A stretch of 64,000 nt of DNA from assembly GCF_048771995.1 (NCBI RefSeq), contig NC_133025.1, positions 6,076,001-6,140,000 on the forward strand, written 5' to 3'. The position numbers were made by a program, and so were the translations under genes. Positions 13,301 to 24,920 of this stretch are shown here, in pieces. Source of the DNA: Taeniopygia guttata (Eukaryota; Chordata; Aves; Passeriformes; Estrildidae). Position 1 is the stretch's first letter. Every line of letters begins with the position of its first letter. The notes beneath the pieces were generated by a model. The model worked only from the letters and a program-made list of their open reading frames with translations. It searched no databases and had not been told where the DNA came from.

Positions 13301-14192
13301 AATTTGGGAAAATGCAGAAAATGGAGTAAGTTCATTGTACTGTCTCTCAACTAAAATTAGTTGGTACAAAAAGTTTAGAAATCCTCTGGCAGGGCAAACA
13401 TAGCTACAGTATCAGTTAATTAAATGACACGAAATGCGTCATCTAAAATACATCCTGGACTTTCCACACAGTCAGGAAAATCTGTCACACAAGCTGCATC
13501 AGCCTTTTCTAGATAATTTTGTTATGAAACAGCTGCATTGAGATAGAAAAGGACAATCATGTTGTGTCCTGCATCAGTCACCCCCAGGTCTTTTCCATGG
13601 GAAGAAGGAATTGTTGGTCACACCCCCACACCCTTATTGTCCATAAAGAAATATTTTTTTCTTCTTGTCTAGACTTTGTGGGAGAGCTGGGAAGAGCCTG
13701 GTATGTGCAGAGGCTCCAGGCAAGCTGTAGACAAACGGGGCCACAGGTGTAATCTAACCATTGCTTTTGTGAGATTGTTATCCTGAGTTCTGAACTCTGT
13801 TCTACAGCCTGGTTCCTGCATGAAGTCCACTGAGAGGATCCCTTCCTCTGGTACCCCTTTGGGTGGGATGGATCTTACTTAACCTTAGGTTCAGGTCCTT
13901 ATGTCCACAGTGTATGTGCCTGTGTGTAAAGCAGGTGTCAGGGCTCCCGTTCTGGGGGCTGGAGGGCATGAGGCAGCTCATGATACAGCCCTTACAGGTG
14001 ACTGGACTGATGCCACCCTAAGGCCCACTCTCCAGACTTTCATTGATCCACTGGGAAATTGCTCCGTAAGTACTTGCTGAGATCTGAGCACCAGTGAGTG
14101 AGGCTGGAGCCCTCTCAAGCCAACGAGCCCCGGTGCCCCCGGCCACGCCGGAGCTTCCACTGCCACCTCACAGGTCAGCACCTACGTGCAGA

Positions 14193-14208
14193 CACCTAAA
14201 TTTAGGTG
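14193..14208. repeat. 16-base perfect palindrome
   Basis: CACCTAAATTTAGGTG reads the same on both strands. Palindromes of this type occur in the terminal parts of some ancient repeats, but no flanking repeat body could be recognised here. Confidence 0.5.
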
Positions 14209-16616
14209 CCTTAATCTGTGCGCTGCGTCTAACCTTTACATTAGGTAAATGAATCTGCTTCCAGACAACTTGGTAGAAACACAGGTTTAAAATCCAGATT
14301 TGAATGACTTTACTTCTCTCCATTTACTTCATCAAAGTGTTTGGAAAATATAATCTGAAGTGCTGAGAACTGAGTATAAACCAGTACAAGAACCAAACAG
14401 GAATCTGCTCTGTGTGGTATCTAGTCTTTAAATATACTCTTACCTCCTACTCAGCTGTTCAGGTGCCAGAACAGGATCTACATTTGTAGAAAAAGATCAG
14501 TCTCATTAGTCCTAAGGTCGTTATCTATTTTTGAAAAGAAAAAATACTCTTTGTCATTGTTCATCCATACCGAAAATGTTTACATTAAAGAATCTTAAGA
14601 CAGAAAGATTCTTTTATTTCTGTTGCAAATAAGAATCAAGGTTTTATAGGTTTTAGTGTTTTCAGCTGGTAGAATTGCATGTCCATGTGTTAAACACTTG
14701 GCATTTATACAGAGCACAAAACATCAGACAGTGTATTTTTGCCAGAGATGGTCCATGTAATGGAATATTTTCAATGCTTAGTAAAGCATTCTCATGCAAT
14801 GACAATGAGTGTCAGACAAATATCTTGCAATCAGGCAGCACTCCAAATCTGCTCCTGTGTTCACACTGGATATTGCTGATAATTATCCTTTTCCCAGTCA
14901 TATTATCAGATAAAACAGAACTGGAAGGGACACTAAGATGGGCTCATCCACTGCATTCTCCAACTCCCAGCTGGATCAACTACACCTGGAGTTTTGAAGT
15001 AAGTATACTTAAAAAAAAATGCATTAAAATAATCCTTTGTTCCTTATGGTTTTTATTGCAGGATTGGGTTGCTTGATTTCCTTTTGGGGGATGGGAATTG
15101 GATCAAAGAAATAGGTCAAAAAAACCTCCACATTTTTTGGTATATTTGTAATCTTGGACAGAACTCAGATACAAATTACCTGCACATACAAAGAAAGGCA
15201 ACTGGCTTTTTTGTTCCAGATGTCATGTTTGGACATAACTGGAAAGGGAACAGTAGAACTTGATATGGAGAATTATTCTTCATCTAAAACCTGCCTCTTC
15301 CTACAAAGAGTAGTAAAGACCTCTAATGATAATAACAGGCGTCCAAAAGCCAGAAACTATTTCTGAGTAATACCAAGTCATGCAGGTCTAATAACAGGAA
15401 CAGAACCAAATTACCCTCCTGCATGTGTGTTAGTCTTTTTTTACAAATGAGTGGAAGCTGTAGGTGTGCAGCTGAGCAGGATGTAGTTTGGAGCCTGCAA
15501 CATTCCTCATAACTGACCCCTTCCCATAGTGAATCAGTGTGAAGCTATAAAAAGAAAATGGGGATTCCTTGAGACAAATTCTAATCCCTGATTGAACAGA
15601 TGGAAGAAACTGACAGAGAGCTCAGTGTGTTACAGAACTCCCTCAGCACAGACCAAATCCTGAGGCAGCCTAGAGCTGATATGTGAAGAAACAAGGGGCT
15701 ATCAAAACATCTCATCAATGAAGCTCTTGAGCAGCCAGATCTCATTTCAAACCAGCATTAGAGTTTCTCCAGTTTAGCATGTGGATACCCACCTTTGGTT
15801 CCTAAACTTCAGATCTGGAGCAGTATTTTAAACATAATATTGCAAATGGCCCTCTGTGTACTCGATGTATTTCACTCCTTAAATCTGCTTAAAAAGGAAG
15901 ATTGGGGGGGAAAAAATTAAATATAGATGCTCTGGCACACACTATACTGAGAACAATCCCCATTTCTGGGGGAACCTGCTCTCAGATGGGAAAGAAGCAA
16001 GCCATGAGAGCAGCTGTCAAGGCAGGAATGACAGCCACCCCCAGAGCCACTCTGCAGTGCTGGCTCAACATTCACCCATGTTCACTGGCTGCTTGTTCCA
16101 GCCCCTGTGCTCAAAATCTCTTACATCAGCTTCATTCCACTCCTGTGACTGTTACTCCAACAATCCTCTTTTCAGTGTCTCTTCTCCTTTCTCTCCTCTT
16201 TCTGTTTGTATTCTCAAACCGACTCTTACATCACCAAGGTACTACGTGCTTGCTCTCAAATTACAACCTGCACTTTACAAATACATTCATCTGCTTTTCT
16301 CCAGCTCTGAGCTTTTTTGGAGCAGGGAGTACAGTGTCTTCTGGGGAGAGCTTTGTACTTGCTCAGCCTTAGGCACTGGTGTAATAAACATGATTTACTG
16401 CCTCCCTAATGTCCCTGTAATTTCACTTCAACAGATTGATCCAGATCTAGACAACTGATAGTGCTAATGTGAACTGAAGAAAAGTAGTTGGTCTTCCAGT
16501 ATCAAAAAGCTGTACAATTATGTACCTCTGTAATTTTGGGAGCACTGGGGATTCAGGGTGCTGTTTTAATTTCTTTTTGTACTGTTGTGACTCTGAGACT
16601 GCACAGATGATATTAT

Positions 16617-16702
16617 CACAGAATCACAGAATGTGTTGGTTGGAAAGGACCTTAAAGATCATCTAGATCCAGTCCAGTTTGATGGCACTGCACATCCCAA
16701 AG
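16617..16702 (-). mobile_element. CR1 LINE, 3'-end fragment
   Basis: The segment begins with the doubled tail motif (CACAGAATCACAGAATG). It continues with the reverse complement of the CR1 3' untranslated region (TTGGAAAGGACCTTAAAGATCATC). It is severely 5'-truncated, as most avian CR1 copies are. Confidence 0.85.
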
Positions 16703-17133
16703 CTGAAAGTAGGTTTCACATGAATTGTCATGAGTTGCCACAAGCGTCAATGCTTGAAAATTGCTGTGCCAGGTCCAGCTAATGGAAACCTGATGACAAG
16801 GAAATCTGTAAGAATCCAGCCACCAGCTTCAAACTGAACTGGGATTCAGCTGCCTCAAGTCAGAAACTCTTCCATCCTCAGCAATTCAAATGAAACCTTG
16901 TGCCACTGTCAACAGCCAAATCTGTATGTTCATGAAAAACGTGAAGAACTTGAAAAACTTCACAGGTGCATTTAATTAATATAATCCTATTTCATTTATC
17001 TCAGATGTCCAAATACATGCTGTTCATCTCCCTGAAGGTTTCCTTCTGGGAATAGTAGTGTCAGCTAAGGCACCCAAATTGCCAGAGCTGAACATGTCAA
17101 GCACAAAAGGTACTCCTGAAACAAGAAGAAATT

Positions 17134-17207
17134 AAAAAAAAAAAAAAAAAAAATCACAGAATGTCCTGAGTTCAAAGGGACCCACAAGGATCACTGAACT
17201 CCAAATT
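17134..17207 (-). mobile_element. CR1 3'-end fragment next to a 20-base A-run
   Basis: A run of 20 A (17134-17153) is followed directly by TCACAGAATGTCCTGAG and a GGGACCCACAAGGATCA-type segment, the minus-strand 3' end of a CR1 subfamily. Only about 55 bp of element remain. Confidence 0.75.
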
Positions 17208-20200
17208 TAAATAAATTTACTACTTAGCAATGGTCTTCTTTTGCCTAGTCGAGAACTATGCATATAAACACTGATGAAGGAGAAAAGCAGGTGGCCATGT
17301 TTAAAAATAAGTGATAAATTAAACTACATTATTTCAAAGAGACCTAGCCAAACCCTCATATTTTGCATACTGTACAGGTCTAATTGAACAAATCATTTAC
17401 CCAGATTTAGGTAAATTAATGTCAGGGGGATTAAGCAGGATGTAAATCAAGGAAGCATTTGATTTCCTTGCCTCTGATGAGAAGAGAGGGAGAAATCAGC
17501 ATGTACATCTCTCCTGCTGTCTTGTGAAGCCCAAGCCCAAATTTCTCATAGAAGTGGAAAGAAAAAGTGAAAATAAAAACACAGATAAACTAGGCAGTCA
17601 GCTGTTCAAAAGATATGAAACTCTAAAAAAATCACTAGTGGGATTAGTTCATTAAAATGTTCATTGATAATTGATAAGTCCATTGCCATATTAAGAATCT
17701 TCCCAGTATTAATTGGTTCAGCTCTCAATAAAACAGATGGATAATGGTGAAAATCTCTAGTTCACTGTAGTGGTGCTGTTGTGCAGGAGGCTGTTCATGA
17801 AAAAACAACATCATTTTAAATGTCGGAGTTTTACAAGATTGTGAAGGTTATTTTAACCTGGTTTCCTGTGGAAATAGGATCAGACTGTCTCCTGCTACAT
17901 TTAACAGCAGGCTGGGGTTCTCAGTGATCTAAGTATCCACCTCTCCTAACACCAAAGGCCAGACAGAGACTGGAGACCCAAATTACCACCTGAAATTAGA
18001 AGGAAGTCACAGACTTCACTGGGCTTCACTGCTGTGACCTGCCAAAAGCCTGCACTCTTCCCACCACAGCACATTTGCTCAGGGAATGGTCAGCAGGACT
18101 GAAGGGATGGGGGGGAAGCAGCAGGTGGGCAAGCGACACGGCGTGTTAGGGATTTTTATCCAATCAACTCAGGTTCTTTCTTCAACTACAGGACTAGTAA
18201 ACACGGTTTACAGCTAAGCTTTATTCTGTCATGCAGTTAAAATAACCTGAATTTCCCCATGTATGTAAATTCTTCAGTGTGTCTGTGTGGCACAAACACA
18301 AACACCCCAAGTCTCAGCTCCCTTCCCCAGCCCGTAGCTCCTGGCTGAGTGAGAGCAGGGCTGGCTCTGAGAGCTGTGCATCAACTGGCACATCCATGGA
18401 CTGCTCAGGAGGTCACGCCAGAGAGACTGTCACTGAGCCTGGGCTGTGGCCTTTTTCTCATGGAAAGCATTACTTTCTGTCTGTTTCTTCAGCAATAATT
18501 TTCTGGCAACTTTCAGCATCTCTTCCAATCTCCTTGACAGATCCAGGGGACTGGCAGACATAATTTCCTGATACTTTTTCTTTCAAAACTAAAATAATTC
18601 TTAAATATAAAAATGCCCCTTTTAATTTGTAGGTTAGTATTTCCTAAACACAGAATAATTTTCTTTGCTCATTATGTATTACTGCTTCCTCTGCTTGGAA
18701 ACAGGAACCACAAGCACTTTGACACAGAGAGTTACAGGATGTTTCTCCACAATATCAGACAGCTGTGTTGGATCAGGCCATCGCCCCTTCCTTTGTGCCA
18801 ACACACTGTGAATTTAACATGTGTGGCCTTGATAAGATGGAAGTGTGTGGTGAGAGTATCAGGGCCAGCTGGATGGTCTGAGCCCAACCTGCAGCCCGGC
18901 ATTTCCCTCCATAAAGAAAATGCACAGGAGCAGTTGGCAGCTTCCCTGGTGGCTCCTTATCCTGCCTCCTGGCTGCCAGGTCTGACACAGCACCGGGGAG
19001 ATAAGATGTAAGATAAGGTAAAATACACACCATTGAGATATGTAAGTCACCACTGACCCAGTAGTAAGCAGCCTTCTGTGTCAAGCCCCTTGCAAGAAAT
19101 GTTATAAGGACACATAAAAACTTTCCCCTTCTCCTCCTCCTGCTCCAGTGTGGTATGGATATGACTGACTTCAGTTCCTGACTGAACTAATGTTTTCTGG
19201 GACTTCATAAACTTTTCTACCCAAGGTGGATGTTGTCTGTGTTATCCCTGTGCGGCTTCTGATGTTGGTGGTGCCAAGGAATGATTAACTATTAGGATTC
19301 TGTCATTCTTGTGTTCATTTGTAAGAGTCTGGTATTCTTATTGGATAAAAAATCCAATTTAATTGAAAAAAAAAAGGAATATTTTATCTAGTTCTTATAT
19401 GATGGTTGTAATGAGGTGAAAAGGATTTAAAGAAAATGAAACTAGCTGAAAATTGGCCAAGGAGCAGGAAACAGGTGAACCGGAAGAGTCCAGAAAATTC
19501 AATGTATTTTGCTACAGTTAAGTAATTACTAGCAGAGGCAGGGAGAAGCTGGGTAGAGGGTGCAATTCTGTGGTGAGAACTGTCATTTACAGAAGGGGTT
19601 TGGAGCAAAACCAGGCCACAATAGAGGGCGTTCCCAAGAATGGACAACTTTAGGCAAACTTTTGCTCTTGGACCTGAACAGTAGCTACAATTTATGTCTT
19701 CATTCACAGCAATGTTTTTGTCTGTAACCACAGCAAAGAGACGCTGACATCTGGAAGTGAATCCTGAGATACAGTCAGAGAACCATCAGGCTGGGAGGAT
19801 TCTGGTTCTTCTTTCTTCCATTGGGGTCCCTGGGCTTAGGTCAGTATTTGTACCTTTCATGTGGATGAGGAGAAAGTTCAGATGCTCTGCAAGAGGCATC
19901 AGACTAGTCTGCCTCAGTTCCCTACTGATGATTTGGGCTGGGACAGAGCTGGTTTTCTTCAGAGTACCCTGCATGGGGCCGGTTTGGATTTATGTTGAAA
20001 TCTGTTGATAGATCACGGATGATTTTGTAATTTTTGGGCAAGGCTTACACAAGGTCAAGGCCTTCTGTGCTCCTTGCCCTGCCACAGCAGTGAGGAGACC
20101 AGGGCTACACGGGGACACAGCCAGCACTGTTGACCCCAACTGACCCAAGGGATAGTCCAGCCCATGTGGGGTCATGGCTGGCATGTAAAACTGGGGGAAG

Positions 20201-23200
20201 AACAGGGGGACATTTTGAGTGATGGTGTTTGTTTTCCCAAGTCACTGTTACATTTGGCAGAGCCCTGCTGTCCTGGGGATGGCTGAACACCCGACTGGCC
20301 ATGGGAAATGGGGAATGAATTCCTTGGGTTTTGTGCACCATTTTTGCTTTACCAATTGAACTGTCTTTATGTCAACCCATGACTTTCCTCAGTTTTACTC
20401 TTCTGACTCCCTGATCCTGTTGGGGGAAGTGAGTGAGCAGCTGCTGAGTCCCCAGCTGGGGTTAAACCCCGACACTGATGCAATGAATGGAGAGCAGGAG
20501 GAGCCTGGAGAGGCACTGGGAGCTCATGAACGTCTCTACTGGTTGTGTAGGGAGCCTTGCAGGATTAAGTATCTAAATTGGGAACTAAGGTTAGATCCTC
20601 TGAGGGAAGGAATGAATATTATCTTTCTTCCAAGCCTGTTATAGCCTCACGTATTTTATAAGTCTGGTCATTGTTCACATCTTAAGAATCTCACATACAA
20701 AAAAAAATATCTAATGTTAACGCCAGGAAAATATAAATCACTTTAACAGTGAGGACAATATAGGATAAAAGATGAGTGTGGGGAGGATAAGAGAAAGACA
20801 GCAAATAAAGAGGAGCAGGAATGGGTGTAGTGACAAAAGGGCTTTGGTCGATCACCTGGTTCACAAGCAGAAGGGAAAATAAGAAGCACCCATTACGTGG
20901 AGCAGTGCTGCCACACAGTGTCTGGAAACAGCTCTGAGCAGTAACTGCAAGAGATTGCAGCAGAAATGACTCTGGGAGCTTTATGTTTAATGTCAAGAGC
21001 AAACAGGACACTGCATTGTTTGCTGAAGGAATGCTAAATGTAAAGGCAGGAGGCAGCAGTACTGCCAGGGAAGGAGCTGATCTGAGCCTGGCTGGCAGCC
21101 TGACTGATTAGCCTGGTTCACAGGCTGCTGCAAATTCTCAATGGCAGTCATAAAGTTAAAACTGGATTAAAATCCTTTCTTTTAGCAGAATAATCAATTT
21201 TTTAAAAATATAACTTTCTCTTAAAGTACACGCTAAAATTTCTGATAGTCTCCTATACATTAATCCTGTAACCGATTTTTAATTGCTACTTCATAATTAG
21301 TAATTACAGCCTCTATAAAGAGAAGAGTGATATAAAAATTACCTTTCCCAGACTTTTCAAAGAAAAAAAAAAAAACTAAGGCTAGGACTCAAAGGAGGTT
21401 TGGTATCAGGGTCATGGGATTTTGAGGTGTCAACAGAATAAAAAGGTTTCATGGCCCAGCACAATTATGTATTTTCCTGAAGTTTCTGTGCTATTTCTAT
21501 CCGAATAGCAATACAGAAAGCACAAATTGTTTAAGGACACAATAAAAATGTTGCACAGACAGCACCCATCCCATGGTGCTGGGACTCAGCTCAGAATCCT
21601 TGCTAAATGGAAACAAAAATGCAAAATCTTTTTTCATCTTTTCTTTAGTCAGTCCTGGAGGGCTCCACATCAGAGAAACCATGATGCACTAGTCTATCTC
21701 TTTGCTAGCAGAATTTACAAAGGAGAGAAATAAATTGTTTTCCTTGGCCTGGGTGCAAGAACAGGACCTTGCTCTCCCTGTTATCCTGGAAATACTACAC
21801 ACCTGAGCAGAATTAAGCAGTCTTTGAGTTCTTAAGGTGCCAAACCCCTCTGGCTCCCAGTGGGATTTGAATGCCTTCAGCAGTGTTGAAAATCAGGTCA
21901 CACAATCCTCTGGGAATGCCAGCGTTTGACAAGAGATAATTTGCATGAAACTCTGCTAAGAATATGTCTGCCTCATGTTCCATAAAATAGTCCCAAGTTT
22001 TCATCATAGCATTCCAATTAATAGAAATGTCTTTATGAATAAATTTACTAATTTACATATGTGTATGTGGATGTATTTTACATTTCAGTGCATCCCAGCA
22101 AAGTCTGCCTTTGCCCTGGGTGGACCTGGTATTTATAGCAGCAGGTGCTCCTGCAAGATTCATCTCCCATCTGGGCTCACTGAAAGCCAAGGAAATAAAG
22201 ACCCAAATAAATACCTGTGCTTCATGAAGGAATGGATCCTGTATCTTTATGGTCCATGCATGCTATCTGGAGACATGACAATGGAGAGCACAGAGGGCTT
22301 TAGAGCAGCTAAGCACACTTGAATCTCAAAACATCTTTTCCTGCACAGTGTGATACTCTCTGATAGTTTCTGGAATGGAGGTCACGTCATGAAGGATGAA
22401 GTCACGTCATGTCCTTTGTAATCTCCCTTTTTATTTTTTATGAGGATCAATACAGTTAAAGGTTAGAAAAGCCCCATCTGGTACTCGCAATCCTGATTTC
22501 TGGCTGTCTCCAGTTGAAACTGTGAGCTCAGCCATATCCACAATGCTGCTGGCAAATGCTATGAAAAGGAAATCTGCCTGAAATCATAAAGTTCTTTCAG
22601 TACTTTCTCAGAGAAGGCAGCAACAGATCCCATAAATGCACTGGGGAAACTGCAGCCAAAAAACAATCTGTAATGGGGGTGGGTGTGAAAGGAAACATGA
22701 GGTTGTCAATCAAAGTTAAGAACTGAATTTCCAGAGAGCTGGAAACACTATATAAAAAATAAGCTTTTAAGAGAAGACTGCAAAAATACTCTTTCCTTGG
22801 AAATGGACAGAAAAGGGACAAGCAGAGAAAGAGAAGGAACTGGAAGAAGAAAAATCAAGTGGTATTCACAAGTTTGAAAGAGGTCAGCGGTCAGAGTTTC
22901 AGGGTATTGGGAACTCCTCCCAGAGCAGAACATGTGTTCTTGGTGTGCTGGCCTTTGCCAAACCAAGCAGGGACTTTGAAACTGCTGAGATCTATATAAG
23001 ATGATCTCATTTGCCTCTAAATGGGATTTTTTTTTCCCCCTACAAATTTCTACTGCATATTTAAAGTAAATTTTGGAAGAACTTTTCAGTGAATGACCAT
23101 GGGGTACAAACAACCCTGAGAAAAAGAAAATTGTCACATGAGGAAAGCCCAGAGCAGAATTAGCTCTCAGGTCTGACAGTGACCTTCAACACTGAAAAAT

Positions 23201-24224
23201 GTACATAAATATACATAAACCTACTGTGCCTCTTACCGTATAGCCACAAAGCCCAGGAATCTGAGGGGTCATTGTTAGGCAACATAAAATCACTAAGCAG
23301 AAAGTGCATCTCCATACTATGCTGTTAAGATCTGTGCAAGTAAATATATTACTAAACACAAAATTCAAATGGTTCTTTTCTGGGGCTGACATTCACAACT
23401 GAGAAGCTTCAATTGCCACTACAGTCAAAAGCGCTGCAGGGGTTCAACAGACACTGATAAAAACTGGAGACACATCTGGGAACCTAAAAGTACTTTGCAA
23501 CAACTCACATGAATAGGGAGATCAGGAAGCAGGAGCACAGATTTACATTTACAAGGAGCATATGCTGGACATAAATCTATTCCATTTGTGGGTACCTCTA
23601 TCATGTGGAAAATGCTGCTTGGTCTTTTGGCCTGTCAGCATCTCCTGGCAGATAAGATTGTTCCCCAGCTGCCTCAGCCACATGCCTCTCTTTTAGCTTG
23701 ACTTCTGGAACAGAGGTGACCAGAAGCATAAACAATATTCAAGAGAAGCTGTGAATGTACCTGTAAGTCCTTAAAATACTCTGAATTTTAAAATTGCGTA
23801 TGAAGTTTAAAATCACCAAACCACCTCTTAAAATCACATTTGCCATTTTTTTCTTCTTGAATGCATCATATGGACTACAGACTGACTCTGTAGGACCAAA
23901 CAGAACACACAAGGCCTTTCCCATGACAATTTCTAGATGATGAGTTCCCAGTGAATAAATGATGATTTTCTTGGCTCCAAAGTAGCCCTGCAGAACTGAA
24001 TTTCATCTCATGCCAGGTACTCTGGGCCTCACAGCAATATTATTTTCTCTGTATGACACTGCTGTCCTCTCTGTCATGACACATTCCACCCCAGTGCCAC
24101 TGACAAGTTTGCTCAGCACAGTCCTAATCTCCATCCCATGGTCACAGATGCAAATGCTCAGTGGAATCTGAAGGAATGATGTGTCCAGCAGCACCAGGGG
24201 CACTGGGGAGCCACAGCTCGGATG
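17208..24224. other. Intergenic DNA upstream of ECHDC3
   Basis: About 7 kb of AT-rich sequence with no exon-like frames. The only notable motif is the paired CRE-like repeat at 22381-22411. An A-run occurs near 21363-21375. Nothing else could be assigned. Confidence 0.55.
22381..22411. promoter_or_regulatory. Two CRE-like motifs in direct repeat
   Basis: The 11-mer GTCACGTCATG occurs at 22381-22391 and again, identically, at 22401-22411, exactly 20 bp apart. Its core TCACGTCA differs by one base from the palindromic CRE (TGACGTCA) bound by CREB/ATF. No CpG island or exon is adjacent, so an enhancer role would be inference. Confidence 0.4.
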
Positions 24225-24700
24225 CTGTGCCCTGAAGGGCACTGAGGAAGGGCACTGAGGTGCTGGGAGGTCCCGAGAAGGGCAATGGGGCTGGGGAAGG
24301 GGCTGGATGGAGCACAGGTCTGAGGAGGAGCAGCTGAGGGAGCTGGGGGGGCTCAGCCTGGAGAAAAGGTGGTTCAGGGGGGACCTTTTCACTCTCTAAA
24401 CTGCCTGGCAGGAGGGGGTAGCCAGGTGGGAGTCGGGCTCCTCTCCCAGGCAGCAGCGACAGAATGAGAGGACATGATCTTACGCTGTGACAGGAGAGGC
24501 TTGGGTCACACATTGGGAAAAATTTCTTCATAGAAGAACATCGCGACATTGGGGCTGCCCGGGGAGGTGGTGGAGTCAGTGTCCCTGGAGCTGTTTAGGA
24601 AAACCTGGCAGTGCCACGGTCTGGTTGACAAGGTGCTGCTTGGTCACAGGTCGGACTCGATGGTCTCAGCGATCTTTTCCAGCCTAATCGATTCTGCCAT
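24225..24700 (+). mobile_element. CR1 LINE 3' fragment abutting the ECHDC3 promoter
   Basis: Sense-strand CR1 3' sequence is recognisable in order. It has the CTGAGGGAGCTGGGG segment and CAGCCTGGAGAAAAGGTGG. These are followed by GAAAAATTTCTTCA, GGGGAGGTGGTGGAGTC and GGTCGGACTCGATGGTCTC, with the terminal ATTCTG tail at about 24691-24698. The left limit is approximate; weaker similarity may extend to about 24170. The tail ends about 100 bp before the ECHDC3 start codon, so the element forms the immediate 5' flank and perhaps part of the promoter. Confidence 0.85.
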
Positions 24701-24798
24701 CCTGCGCCCCGGCAGCAGCCCCAGGCCGGGGCCGGGCTCGGGCCGCGCTGCCGCCCCCGGTGCCGCGGAGCTCCGCCCGCCCGCCCGGCCCGGCAGCG

Positions 24799-24920
24799 AT
24801 GGCGGCCCGGCTGTGGCGGCTGCGGAGGCGCCTCACGGCCGCCCTCAGCAGCGCCGCGGGAGCCGGGCGGGCCCCGCCGGCGGAGCCGCTGACGGAGCGG
24901 CGGCAGGCGGGGGGCGTGCG
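24799..24920 (+). CDS. ECHDC3: ECHDC3 coding exon 1 (targeting peptide)
   Basis: The exon encodes residues 1-40 and the first two bases of codon 41. Arginines at 4, 7, 9, 10 and 11 with Leu, Ala and Trp form the mitochondrial presequence. The donor is GCG then GTGAGC. The ATG is the first in the island downstream of the CR1 tail, in a good context (GCGATGG). Confidence 0.93.

Larger units (their letters stand above)
5621..16616. other. Intergenic DNA, no gene seen
   Basis: About 11 kb between the divergent USP6NL-candidate promoter and ECHDC3. Open frames are short and lack splice context or family resemblance. It contains the coding-like relic near 6.8-7.4 kb, a 16-base palindrome at 14193-14208, a T-run near 7946-7959 and no recognisable large repeats. 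Regulatory elements may exist but cannot be recognised from one sequence. Confidence 0.6.

Noticed and set aside
15902-16372. A 156-codon plus-strand frame
   Set aside because: No recognisable family, no supporting splice sites, and composition typical of T/C-rich non-coding DNA.
18820-19280. Possible old solo LTR (ATAAAA-like, CATAAA-like and pyrimidine-rich segments)
   Set aside because: No convincing TG...CA ends or target duplication could be found, and no family was recognised.
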